This document shows, piece by piece, positions 54,901-64,000 of a stretch of DNA of 64,000 bases. Made by a program: the position numbers and the translations under genes. The notes beneath the pieces were generated by a model that had not been told where the DNA came from, made no database searches, and saw nothing but the letters and a program-made list of their open reading frames with translations. The stretch lies in assembly GCA_030248065.1 (NCBI GenBank), contig JASAMV010006777.1, positions 1 to 64,000 of the forward strand, read 5' to 3'. Origin of the DNA: Rhynchonema sp. JSB1_4. Taxonomy: Eukaryota > Nematoda > Chromadorea > Monhysterida > Xyalidae. Numbering within the stretch: position 1 is the first letter of the stretch; each line of letters opens with the position of its first letter.

Positions 54901-57900
54901 TTCAGAATCAGAGCAAAATCTAAGGGCGGACTTAAGATTGATTCCACGGAATCCGGAATCCGAAAATATACACGCAAATACTCTGAGCCATTTCCGAATC
55001 CGGAACACCCAATGCGTTGTGCGGATTTCCGGATTCCGGCTCCTAAATGAATTTTTAAAATTGCGGAACATTGAAATGTTTCGCATTCCATTGATAACAC
55101 CAAGAAGGAAAATGTGGTTAACTAGTTAATCATGTGTTCCCCAAAACGCGTCCGGAAATATTTGCACAAAACGCAAAATAAAACATTCATCCGCAAACCC
55201 GAATATTTCCACATTCCGGTTTCCGTGTGCAACCTAAAGTCCACCATGAAAAGTTTTCAAAGCACAAAATGTGTTGTGCAAGCTGGATCTAAACAGCAAT
55301 TCCAATTCAATATCAGCAGCAACAAAATTCCAAAAATAGCTATTTCATGCAACAATGAATTATTTGGTCCACTTTACTTCCTTTCCGTTAACACGACTCC
55401 TTTTATATTCAAACAAATGTACAATTCAAAATCAAAGCTTTGCTCTGTCGGAGCGACACCTGATTGTTGTTGAGTGTTGTTTTGTAATCAAAATTGTATT
55501 GTCATTTGTGTGCACTCCAAACAGCCGGCAGGTAAACTTCCGGTTGTTGTATTTATTCTGCAACACAGGATGTACTGTTCTGACCGTAAACTGCTTTTTG
55601 GCCACCTTTTTGATAAGAACGAAATCAGCACTGTGCCCTCTATTCGTCTCCAGTGTCCAGTGCGCTCCCTGTCCCTATACATGTACAAACCGACGTTGTT
55701 TACGCACGCACGTGTTTTTCGAGTTTCAAACTTTTCAATCAATCTTGTGCTGGCGCGTGGTTTGGTAGGAATCCGTGCTTTACTCCGTGCTTTGTTTATA
55801 ATTTGCATTTTATTCCAGTCACATGTACTTGATATCATGATCGCACTGCCGATTCAGAGTTACACTAGAATCAGAATGCACTGGATCAGTTCCTCCGGGT
55901 TGAAACCGACAACATTGAACTGATCCTGAGCTGGCAAGGCAACCCATTATGCCATTGACTAAACCGCGCATATTCCTGAATTTTACAAAAAGATCGCGCG
56001 AACGATTAACCTTTGTAGTTTTCTTTTTTCAGAATACACGCGCACACGTTCCAACCATCCACAATGAAGCTGCTGCCAATCCTTGCCATTTTATCCCTCA
56101 GCCTGTGCTCAACTATGGCTGGCCTGTTCGGTCGTACCCAGTCGTATGCAGTCAAGGGCAGACTGATGTGCGGTAGTGAGATGGCGGGCAACGTTAGGGT
56201 GATATTGGTCGATAAGGATACTGGTGGTGAGTGGAAAATGATTATATAGATGCACTGATGATGCCCTGGGGCACCACACTGTCTGTTGTGTCAACATAGC
56301 ATGGAAGATGCCGCGACGCCGACACTGTTCTGGCGAAATGGCGAAAAAGCAGTGAATGTTGGTCTGTATGATCCCGGCCTTGTGTTTTCGACAAGGAGGG
56401 TGTTTATCCGGCAGAACGTGCGAATGCACCAGATGGTACCTTGGGATCAAAATTGAAGAACACATTCTTCATCCTGTCCGACCGAATCGAAGCACTGATG
56501 CACATTACAGTACCACAGTGAAGTCAAGGTAATGTCCCTGTCTAAGTCCGGACAATTCAAACCCCAGCAGCTCCTGTCCAGGACCGGACGACGAGCTTGA
56601 CGCTGGGTACACATCAGCGAACGGCCAGTTCAGTTTGTCGGGCTCGGCATCGGACGCGACGCCGTTGGACAAAATCGATGTTGAATTAAAGATATACCAC
56701 GATTGTAATGATGGAGTGACGGTTAGGGGGCGACCAGGGCGCTCGTCAGGGACAGGTTGTCGTTTCTACAGTCCACCCTCTTGATAATGACCCTCTATGC
56801 GTGGTGAAGTCCTCGATGGTAATCGACATGATTCGGGCTTAATCCCGAATAATTCCATCCTACTACTCATCGCTCAGTGACCAAAATTGCCGGGTCCCGA
56901 ACCATTTCACAGTGCAGAATGCCTTTCGGGTACCAACTGAATTCTGTTATCTTTCACTCCACTGGAAAACTAACGTGCTCCAGTTGAGGCGGTTCAAAAC
57001 AAACAGGCTAACGTTTCACTATACATTTCATTCATTTTTTATTCAAAGATTGAAATCAGAGAGCACTCCTTTTGTCTTACAGCCGTGTCAACGCAAATGG
57101 AAGATCATTCTGCCAAGCGAGTACATCACGAAGGGCAAGGATCCAAAGAAAACGTTCGATTTGGGTGAGGTCAATTTGGAAGTGGAAATGGATGACGAAG
57201 AAAGGGACTGTATTCATTGAAATGACTGTAGCTATCGGTTACTGTACGGTCCACCCTTTATATATTGCACTTTTTTTATAAATTCGTTGGTATTCAGGAA
57301 GTTAACGACAGTAGAGAAACATCGTTCGCTGTGAAGGGTCACTATAAAAAGGGTGTACTGTACCTTTTATGTGGTTAGGACTGTGTGTTTGTAAATTAGT
57401 CTATCTTGTGTGTTTACTTATTCACGAGTCTTTGTTCTGTATAAAAGTATTAGTGAAACATAGGTATACTCTGGCAATTCTTTTGGGAGAAACTTTTCAA
57501 CCGCGTTGCCTGATCCGTAAAGCGCCTTATGCGTGCACTGGCTACGGAAGTCACGTGACCGCTATAGCTAGCAAGTGCGCGCATCATGCGCTTTATGGGT
57601 CAGGGAACGCGTTTGAAAAGTTTCTCCCAAAAGAATTGTCAGAGTATATGTATTGCTCTCTTAACGTTTTTTTATTTGATGAGCGTCGTTTCTTCTAGAA
57701 TTTGAGTTCGTTTATTTCGTTTCTAACTTAATGTAACATAAAAATTTAATCGAACACAATGTAAAATTATGTAATGGACACTAAATAAAAATATCCACAT
57801 ACCGTTGCGCCACAACACGATTCATAGACGACTTCATTACGGACGGCTGTCAGATTGAGTATGTCCCATTCAGCACTTCTTGCGTAATAGGCCAGATCCA

Positions 57901-60874
57901 TGCCCGTTTCTTGTGTGCCCATGGAGTGTGCTGAGACTAAACACATGCGGAAAACAATCTGAGTGTTTAGGGTTTTGATTGGTGATTTGACCTGCATGAA
58001 AGTTGTTCCCGGACAAGAAACAACTTCCGCGCTGATCAAGTCTGCAGTGTCCAAGGTTTCCGATCCGATCACCAAGCTTGATACTGTCTTTCATAAAAAA
58101 TAAGAAAAGCGTGAAAAAAAACAATAAAATAGCACATTATAGAAAAATGATGCTGTGGACTGGAAGTCTGCTAGCCAGCGCAACGTGTAGCGTGTGGCGT
58201 GCAAAGCAGTGTGCGTCTGCACGGTTGCATGGGTATAAAGTGCAACTTTGAGCCGCAGCCAGACCGCGTTCCCGTAGCTCAGTTGGTAGAGCAACTGGCT
58301 GTCCAGGCCTGGTGGCTGGGAGGTCGGAGGTTCGAGTCCTTCCGGGAGCATACGTTTGGTGTGGCGGTTCAGAGTTCACAATTGGTGAGCCCAAGTTGAG
58401 ATGAACCAACCCGCAGTTTCGGCCAAGGAGCCGGTCTGGGGTCAGACCTTCTGAGAGAGCGAGGTGGCACTATCGTGTGGGACACGAGGTGCGAGCGGTT
58501 AGCCCCTTGTGGGTCAAAGCCCGCGAGTGCTTGCCTGTGGAAAGGGAAGTGCGCAGCGACAATCCTGCCGCATTCAGGGTTGGGTCGCAAGTGCCTGCGT
58601 TGGGACACGACCGAGAGCGCTGGTTCAGAGAAAGACGGGTGGAAACCCGCAGGTTTGAGGTCAAACCTTCCGTGAATGGGAGGATGTGTGGACTGGAAAT
58701 CTGCTAGCCAGCGCAACGTGTAGCGTGTGGCGTGCAAAGCAGCGTGTGTCTGCACGGTTGCATGGGTATAAAGTGCAACTTTGAGCCGCAGCCAGACCGC
58801 GTTCCCGTAGCTCAGTTGGTAGAGCAACTGGCTGTCCAGGCCTGGTGGCTGGGAGGTCGGAGGTTCGAGTCCTTCCGGGAGCATACGTTTTGTGTGGCGG
58901 TTTAGAGTTCACAATGCGTTCAAAAACGTCTCATCTCACCAATCGGAGCATCATACAACCTCAGAATGGTCATGTCAACATCGTTGGCCGTGTATGTCCA
59001 CATGCCGAACTTCAAGTGGCAGTATTGTACGTCGTACGGGAACATGCCGATGTGCACCTGAAGGGTTTAGGTACTTGAGTGATTCATGGGGGTTATACGT
59101 AGGACCATTTGGTGCATTCGCACTGACGATGACCTGGTGCACCGTCCGTCTGTCTGTGAAAACAGGCCAAAATAGGCAATCAAAAGCGCACTCCACAATA
59201 CACGTTGGACTGAGTATACCTTGGTACATGCTGACTGAACAAAGCTGCAGCCTGGCACGAAGAATTTTCAAACAAAAAAGACTTATGATGGCGGTGTGTG
59301 TACCGCTTGTCGCAGTGAAAATAGGTCGAAACATAAAATCCAACTAAAGGTGGAGTTATACTTGTCCATTTTGGGCTTGTAGACAATGAGGACAAATTTT
59401 TGATATGATTATATTTTGTGATAGAGATGGAGCGCTAACTTCGACCAGCGTAAAACTTGTTCATTTGGTGCAGTGGAACAACTTTTACGCTGGTCGAAAT
59501 TAGTGCCTCAGGTCTATCACAAAATATGATTCAAACAACAATTTGTCCTCATTGTCTACAAGCCCAAAATGCACAAGTATAACTTCAGCTTTACTACTCA
59601 CCCACAACAACAAAACATCGTGGCCAAAAGTGAAACATCAGCCTGCTCATATACCTCACAGAACACTTTCACTTTCATGGGCGGCTTCCAAACACAGCGT
59701 CCCGTGTGCGACACATGCACCTGGGCCAGATGCGAGGGTACTTGTGGCTTGCCGTGCGCACTGAAGTACTGTACACGGGAAAAAAGCACAACAGGTATAT
59801 TTTTTTGTTGTTTGTTGCTTTATAATTCGTAAATCGTTTAGGTTTTTCAACGTATGTGAATGTCTGCTCAGCGGTTCAATAGATTTGATCCTGCAATTTA
59901 CACTGTTGGTGAAACTTTTTTCCGTCTGATGGCTTATGGTAATGTGGTCAAATCATCTCGCCAAACAAAGTCGTGGAACACATGTATTAGTTTTCGCGCT
60001 CATTTGGGGCTCATGTGTTCGACGACTTTCTTTGACAAGATGATTTGACGACAAAACCGTTAGCCCTTCTCATGCCTGCTGTGAAACAAAACAAATAAGA
60101 AGAAACAGAACAAATCGCACTTATTATAAACGACAATATCGGGCAACCACAAATACGAAGCCGGAATGTGGAAATAAGTTAGGTTGTCCCAATGCAACGG
60201 GTTCCAGCTGAGTCGCAGATCGGTCCAGGCCTGGGAGTCAATCATTTGAAAAACATTTTCGAAAAATATTTGATTATAAACACTCACCATCTCTAGCCAC
60301 AGATTCGCGGAGAAGATCTGCAGTTTCTCGTTCTGCAAAAAGAATGCATAGAAATTTCCCGGCTTTGTGGTGCACCAGCATATGTATAGGTACAACCGAC
60401 GATGACCTGGTACACCGCAGCAGTCCGCGTTGGAAACAGATAGACTCAAATAAAGTGTACATTAGAGCGTCAGCGCAAAACTTATATGTACGCCAGTGAA
60501 CAGAAGTTAAAAACAATCTGTGTAAAAAGACTAACCAATGACAAAATTGATATCAGTGACGCGGTGAAATCGACGACCGCCGGATCGGTGCATGTTGGTT
60601 GTCCACACGGACGGACGATTTTCATATAATTGTCGAGCAAATGATCGTACAATTGGTCATTGGTGGAGGGCAGCCATAAACGGGCGCGGTTGCGAAGGGG
60701 ATGGAATTCTGTAAAAAATTTGTTTGATAGTGGTAAATTAAAAAAGATCAATTCTAAAAATGCACAAAACCGACCGGCTGACTTCAGGTAGTGCTCCAAA
60801 GCTTGAATTGATGTTAGCGGTGATAGCAACACAAGAATTGAAACAAATTGTATGAATTTCTTTGTTCTTGTCAT
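51911..60874 (-). CDS. Nicotinic acetylcholine receptor alpha-type subunit, 578 aa
   Basis: Fifteen exons: 60,775-60,874; 60,536-60,708; 60,288-60,332; 60,121-60,230; 59,655-59,760; 58,940-59,057; 57,803-57,930; 54,327-54,414; 54,169-54,266; 54,030-54,097; 53,771-53,950; 53,051-53,211; 52,373-52,542; 52,066-52,167; 51,911-52,000. The sum is 1,737 nt, in frame. Cys-loop pentameric ligand-gated channel subunit. Features in order: signal peptide 1-25; QLYDHLLDNYMKIVRP; LWLPDIVVYN (loop A); GRCVWKPP; Cys-loop C177 to C191 with 13 residues between; vicinal cysteines C256-C257 in YESCC (alpha type); TM1 about 277-297; TM2 305-325; TM3 about 338-360; a long cytoplasmic loop; TM4 about 522-545; a 29-residue end. 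TM2 is preceded by TKQR where cation channels usually have GEK, so the -1' Glu is Gln305. Intron 7 (3.4 kb) holds a complete plus-strand gene. Confidence 0.9.
54489..54724. mobile_element. Foldback element in receptor intron 7
   Basis: AATGGGTGGAATTTTCGAAAC on the left is matched in reverse at the right, ending CGAAAATATCACCCAATG. The arms of about 80 bp share CGGTGTAAAGGTCAGTTGGG. No coding capacity. Confidence 0.85.
54921..55245. mobile_element. MITE of the TAAGGGCG family, copy 3
   Basis: The left end, TAAGGGCGGACTTAAG, is followed by CCGGAATCCG words. The right end is CGGTTTCCGTGTGCAACC then TAAAGTCC, roughly inverted to the left. The right limit is approximate, because an inner inverted end near 55,040 is an alternative. 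It lies in receptor intron 7. Confidence 0.65.
56064..57220 (+). CDS. Transthyretin-like (TTL) secreted protein, 146 aa
   Basis: Three exons: 56,064-56,226; 56,582-56,721; 57,083-57,220. The sum, 441 nt, is in frame, with GT-AG introns. A signal peptide (residues 1-19, LPILAILSLSLCSTMAG) is followed by GRTQSYAVKGRLMCG, VILVDKDTGGPDDELD, YTSANGQFSLSG and the family hallmark IYHDCNDG, then PCQRKWKIILPSEYI and FDLGEVNLEVE. This is the fold and order of the nematode transthyretin-like family (PF01060), secreted beta-sandwich proteins with mostly unknown roles. The length is typical of the family. The whole gene lies inside intron 7 of the minus-strand acetylcholine receptor gene, in opposite orientation. 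A possible foldback follows the stop (57,240-57,366). Confidence 0.94.
57240..57366. mobile_element. Short Tc1/mariner-like foldback 3' of the TTL gene
   Basis: TACTGTACGGTCCACCCTTT at 57,240 is matched in reverse, less exactly, by AAAAAGGGTGTACTGTACC ending near 57,366. Similar ACAGTC-ACCC plus TATAGTG ends occur near 21,910. The element is degraded. Confidence 0.5.
57465..57648. mobile_element. Foldback element, 184 bp, in receptor intron 7
   Basis: TATACTCTGGCAATTCTTTT and GGGAGAAACTTTTCAA on the left are mirrored up to AATTGTCAGAGTATA at 57,648. The arms are about 75 bp around a short GC-rich loop. Confidence 0.9.
58154..58375. repeat. 222-bp direct repeat carrying a tRNA-like sequence, copy 1
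   Basis: The segment from GTGGACTGGAAGTCTGCTAG through the tRNA-like block to GGCGGTTCAGAGTTCACAA recurs at 58,687-58,908 with a period of 533 bp. The roughly 310 bp between the copies is GC-rich, with several short hairpins (for example GGTTTGAGGTCAAACC) and no open gene. The pair may be a SINE with flanking duplication. Confidence 0.8.
58268..58350 (+). tRNA. tRNA-like sequence (pseudo-tRNA or SINE head), copy 1
   Basis: The 83-nt block has a 7-bp acceptor stem (GTTCCCG/CGGGAGC with one wobble), D-arm GCTC/GAGC, A box TAGCTCAGTTGG, B box GGTTCGAGTCC and a paired T-stem GGAGG/CCTTC. The anticodon arm is abnormal: the best stem (ACTGG/CTGGT) needs two wobbles and leaves a 10-nt loop. The variable region is 12 nt. 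A functional tRNA with a definable anticodon is therefore unlikely. Intact internal Pol III boxes fit a tRNA-derived SINE. Confidence 0.5.
58687..58908. repeat. 222-bp direct repeat carrying a tRNA-like sequence, copy 2
   Basis: Second copy of the repeat, from GTGGACTGGAAATCTGCTAG to GGCGGTTTAGAGTTCACAA. It has a few point differences from copy 1 in the flanks but none in the 83-nt tRNA-like core. It lies in intron 6 of the acetylcholine receptor gene, just upstream (on plus) of exon 6. Confidence 0.8.
58801..58883 (+). tRNA. tRNA-like sequence (pseudo-tRNA or SINE head), copy 2
   Basis: Identical over all 83 nt to the copy at 58,268. The same acceptor, D and T arms and Pol III A and B boxes are present, with the same non-standard anticodon arm. 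Exact identity inside less conserved flanks suggests recent duplication or constraint on the core. Confidence 0.5.
59355..59583. mobile_element. Foldback element with ~97-bp arms in receptor intron 5
   Basis: The ends are GTTATACTTG and CAAGTATAAC. The arms share TTTTGGGCTTGTAGACAATG, AGGACAAATT, TTTTGTGATAGA and TTCGACCAGCGTAAAA around a ~35-bp loop. A partial relative (CCAGCGTAAAA) lies near 50,626. TA-containing ends suggest a Tc1/mariner-type MITE (inference). Confidence 0.92.
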
Positions 60875-61469
60875 TTTTTATCAGGTACAGAACATTTAAC
60901 CTTAGTAGCTCATGTAGGTATGTATGTACAGTACGTGTTCTTTCTTGCCACAATCCAGCTTGAATTCGGACACCATTGTACATTATTGAAGGCTGCCAAA
61001 GAGGTTTGAGGAATTGGCTAATGTCATTTTCATTGATTTTTCTTTGGATTGCTTTTTTGAAGTGCGTGTAAATTGAATTTCCGAGGCAGGCATGCTTATA
61101 CGTTGAAAAGTTTTCACTGTTTTTATTTGTAGTTGTACATGAACGTTCAGGTGCAGAACAGTTATCGATGATTATGTGGATACTCAAATCAAATTATGTA
61201 AAAAAAAATTTCGACGTGTGTGACAAAAGTATAACAACTTAGATTTTCCCCACAAAAACGGGCACAAAGCTCTGGGTCATATCGTAATCGCAGGTTTCAT
61301 TGAGACCCTTCCGACACACCCCTTAAAGTTTGATTGACAGAAATAAAAAGGAACCATAAAGTTAGTATTTGAGGTTCTGCGATTACAACCATGATCGATA
61401 GAGAGAGAACTTCGTGTATCTGAGTGGAATAAGCTCAAAAAATGAATAACGAATTATGAAACATTGTTC
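60875..61469. other. Upstream region of the acetylcholine receptor gene
   Basis: AT-rich, with no gene or clear repeat. Because the receptor is transcribed from the minus strand, its promoter should lie here. I could not identify a specific motif. Confidence 0.4.
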
Positions 61470-62603
61470 TCAGTAGAACTCTCTAAATCCGGGCGGTAGG
61501 TATCCGCGAAATTTATAGTCGACAAACAAGCAGCCATCCCTGATACTGACAGTTCGCCCTTCAAGCTTGGCCCTTCGAATATCGAGCTGCGCCTCATCTT
61601 CAGCCAGCGTGTAAAACAGATCCGCCTGGGTGGTTGAGCCATTCTGCATTTCGGTGTTATGATGCCGATCGCAGTATTGGGCGCCTTGTTGCTGGTACTG
61701 CTGCATTAGCTGATATTGGTTATGGTTTTGTTGTTGTTCTTGTATGTATTGGCTGGTGCTGGTCTGCGACTGGTCACCCGTATAGACGTAGTTGCCTGCG
61801 CTGGCAAGGTGACTGGCTGTTTGACCGAACGGACGCATGGCGTTCATCATGTGTGCCACCGTGCGCATTGGCAGATCCTGCGAAGGGTATAGGTGATGTT
61901 TCATTACGAATTGCGCAGCGTTTCCTATCGCCGACCTGTTTCCACAGATGGGCGCGGTGGTCCAGGTCATCGTCAGTGCGAATACACCAGCTGGTCACGT
62001 GACCGCGACCCAAAACACACGCACACACGCACAAACTGGTCAGTCCTAAAATGCTATCTGTGACAGTGTTCCATAGCAAATTGGAGTGGGAGACCATAAT
62101 GCTCTCAATGTGTGGTGCTTCACTCACCCCAAACATACGGAAGGTACAGTAAACGTGCGCTGGGTGACTGGGTATGTGTAGTGTCACACCGGTGCGAGTC
62201 ACTATAAATTGTGCTGTGCAGCATGCTTTTCGTTGTTGCCTCCTTACTTCAACCCATTTTCACAGACCGGCTGTGCACCAGGTCATCGTCAGTGCTAATG
62301 CACCAGATGGTCATGCGACACCGACAACAGAGCGAACGTACCTCCCAGTCCGGGTGAAGCTCGTACTAAAACATGTACTCATAATAGTTTTGGCCACCAA
62401 AATGACAACGAACAGAACACCCATCAAAATCACACTCACCTCCTGAGCGACAGCACCTTTTTGATTTTTCGAATTTAGCGACCCGCAGCCGGTGTACCCA
62501 TTCAAACTGTTGAAACTGTCCGTACTCGGTACGGAACATGTCGAGCCCATCGTACAGTATAGTATAACGAGCCCTGGTTCACTGCAGGTGGCGAAAGGGC
62601 CCT
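61470..62603 (-). CDS. Unidentified gene, at least two C-terminal exons, Gln-rich
   Basis: The last exon (61,470-61,877, acceptor CCTTCGCAG) encodes about 135 residues: DLPMRTVAHMMNAMRPFGQT, a Gln/Asn/Tyr-rich low-complexity middle (YQLMQQYQQQGAQY), then a conserved-looking end with DIRRAKLEGRTVSIRDG, VDYKFRGYLPPGF and a stop. An upstream exon (62,447-62,603, donor GAG|GTGAGT) encodes PFATCSEPGLVIL, TMGSTCSVPSTDSF and GYTGCGSLNSKN, a Cys-containing, probably extracellular stretch. Phases agree (0), so the two may be joined; a missing exon between them is also possible. I do not recognise the family, and the 5' end is not defined. The intron carries two copies of the dispersed CAGGTCATCGTCAGTGC element. 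Confidence 0.42.
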
Positions 62604-62830
62604 GATCGTGAAAATTGAAATAACGAATTTAAATCAGAATTTTTTCTCACCTCATCTGAAAACAGCAGTGAAGAAACGACTTTGGTGTTTTAAGCGAAAG
62701 AACGCGAACGTGAACTGATTCCTAGATTAAAGTTTATTATACTAAAAAAGCTTCCAATTTCCTTGACGACGGTGAACAAGGGTCTGTCACGAAATAGCGT
62801 GGTAGTTTTAGAGTGCTGCTCAAACTTTTT

Positions 62831-63243
62831 ATGTATTCTCTCGCCATTAATCTTTTCCTGCTTGTAGTTGTTCATCTTGTTTATGGGGACTTAACAAAGA
62901 ATCTGCTAAAGGGAATCTCGGTCATGATAAGATTATAGAGTTCACCGACAACAAGAACAACTTTCCATTGAGTGGGAATAACATTGTGCCTTTTACGAAA
63001 AGGCACTTTCTTCACAGTGCAAAAAAAGGGAAATTGAACCGAGGAAATGCGCTGGCAGAGCCGGGAGTGGGCATACACAATCAAGAGCTGGACAGAACAC
63101 GGCACGCAAAAAGGAAACAAGTGCTAATCAACTTATCTTCTTTCGCATCGTGTCCCAAACAAGTTCAATACCAAGTAATGTTCAGCATAATGCCGACTAC
63201 GCCCTGGACTCCTTTCTTTGAGAAGGCGACTGTGTGCTCTTGA
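62831..63243 (+). CDS. Putative secreted propeptide, one frameshift, poly(A) signal adjacent
   Basis: An ATG at 62,831 opens a signal-peptide-like start (YSLAINLFLLVVVHLVYG). After the G-run at 62,885-62,888 that frame stops within 16 codons, but the frame one base over stays open for about 118 codons to TGA at 63,241. It encodes NKESAKGNLGHDKII, FTKRHFLHSAKKGK, RTRHAKRKQ (dibasic processing-like sites) and a terminal ASCPKQVQYQ with a second Cys near the end (KATVCS). AATAAA follows two bases after the stop (63,245). One missing G in the run would join the two parts. It is either a real gene with a sequencing or assembly indel, or a young pseudogene. Family unknown; it could be a neuropeptide or cytokine-like precursor. 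Confidence 0.45.
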
Positions 63244-63244
63244 C

Positions 63245-63250
63245 AATAAA
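63245..63250 (+). promoter_or_regulatory. Poly(A) signal AATAAA
   Basis: A canonical hexamer directly after the TGA at 63,241-63,243 of the secreted-propeptide candidate, the only gene end in the window where it is so close. Confidence 0.5.
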
Positions 63251-64000
63251 GTTTCAAGTGCTATTCAGTTAGGCATGCGTCGGGTCTCAGGCTAACGATT
63301 TTGAAAAGTTTACGTAAACAAATTCCAAGGTCGCAAGGGAGCTGAATCATCAGGTCTAGTTAATTTCATTTCAGCCTAACGTTTCTTGCCTTGTCAACCG
63401 AAACGAATAGGACACTTTTCCTCGACGAAAAATGCTGTATCTCGTTTGATTGCCATCTAGTCAAATAAGGTGCCTCCATGGAGCCATTGTGTGAATGTCA
63501 AGGCGTACCAGCTCCAAATCCTTTTCAGGCCGCTGCAGCTCTTTGACAGTCAGTGGTGCGTGTGCTTATCACCTGACCGACACGGTGTTTGGCCCAATAA
63601 TGGCACGCATTCTCGAAAGCGCAACCGCCACCGGGTGCGGTACGCTTTCGAGAATTCGGGCCAATAGCAATTCTCGCACTTTGTTCAATCGACCCTGGCG
63701 AAGACAGCATTATTCCTGAATTTGTTGTGGGACTATCGGCAATACGCTCCCCACCCCATACATTAATGTCATCTACACAATCCTACTACATAACTGATAG
63801 AACCTGATAGAAGTCACAACCAAAACAGAAAATGTTGCGCTCTGATGCCGTGTAGTTTCGGACCCTTCACAAGGACATAACGGCGCGATGAATCAAACTG
63901 AGCGAGAGACGGCCCATAGGACCAAATGTTCTGTATTCAACATGATTGAAATCCCGGTTACGTGCATTTTTGGACACTTTTCGCCAACGATGGTATAGAA
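63251..64000. other. Right end, non-coding, one hairpin
   Basis: No gene is recognised. ATTCTCGAAAGCG at 63,611 is matched in reverse by CGCTTTCGAGAAT near 63,643, and the flanks CCCAATA and TATTGG extend the symmetry, giving a ~90-bp palindrome centred near 63,630. Confidence 0.5.

Noticed and set aside
58137..58884. Minus-strand frames of 86-171 codons with LPEGLEPPTSQPPG-like text
   Set aside because: They are read through the antisense of the tRNA-like repeat; such translations are a known by-product of tRNA-derived repeats.

Overview
The window is animal DNA. Genes are split into many exons by short spliceosomal introns, mostly GT-AG, and intergenic DNA is full of small foldback elements and tandem repeats. 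A transthyretin-like secreted protein (a family known mainly from nematodes) and a few interstitial TTAGGC units (the nematode telomere hexamer) suggest a nematode or close ecdysozoan relative. The species cannot be named from sequence alone.

Layout. Positions 545-15,020 are one satellite array, about 107 copies of a 135-bp unit. Positions 16,289-20,735 are a head-to-tail duplication of a 2.2-kb non-coding segment. Positions 20,736-24,740 hold no recognisable gene. From 24.7 to 28.1 kb, on the minus strand, lie gene fragments: the end of a Patched-related protein that seems to lack a central exon, a lone exon resembling the last membrane segment of an ionotropic glutamate receptor, and the C-terminus of a hAT transposase. 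Positions 28,345-29,725 are a minisatellite that is open in all six frames and is not a gene.

The core is a minus-strand cluster of DEG/ENaC sodium-channel genes. Three are paralogues (31.5-34.6, 39.2-42.2 and 43.8-47.0 kb) with twelve exons each. The first eleven exons have identical lengths in all three, followed by a last exon of variable length encoding a proline- and charge-rich cytoplasmic tail. Between the first two lies the N-terminal part of a fourth DEG/ENaC gene. A fifth, divergent and complete, lies at 48.2-51.6 kb.

Upstream on the same strand is a complete alpha-type nicotinic acetylcholine receptor subunit gene (51.9-60.9 kb, fifteen exons). Its 3.4-kb seventh intron contains the transthyretin-like gene on the opposite strand. 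An unidentified minus-strand gene (61.5-62.6 kb or more) and a plus-strand secreted-propeptide candidate carrying one frameshift (62.8-63.2 kb) close the window.

The receptor genes share a theme, neuronal or sensory membrane channels, but nothing shows that they act together. The most unexpected signals are: the conserved His-Gly gating motif changed to Gly-Gly in all three tandem DEG/ENaC genes; an 11-base word, TGATGTTTCAC, that clusters beside intron ends; a roughly 70-bp dispersed element lying mostly in introns; and nested foldback insertions. Exon borders were assigned by eye from splice signals, reading frame and paralogue comparison. Total coding lengths are multiples of three for all six complete models.
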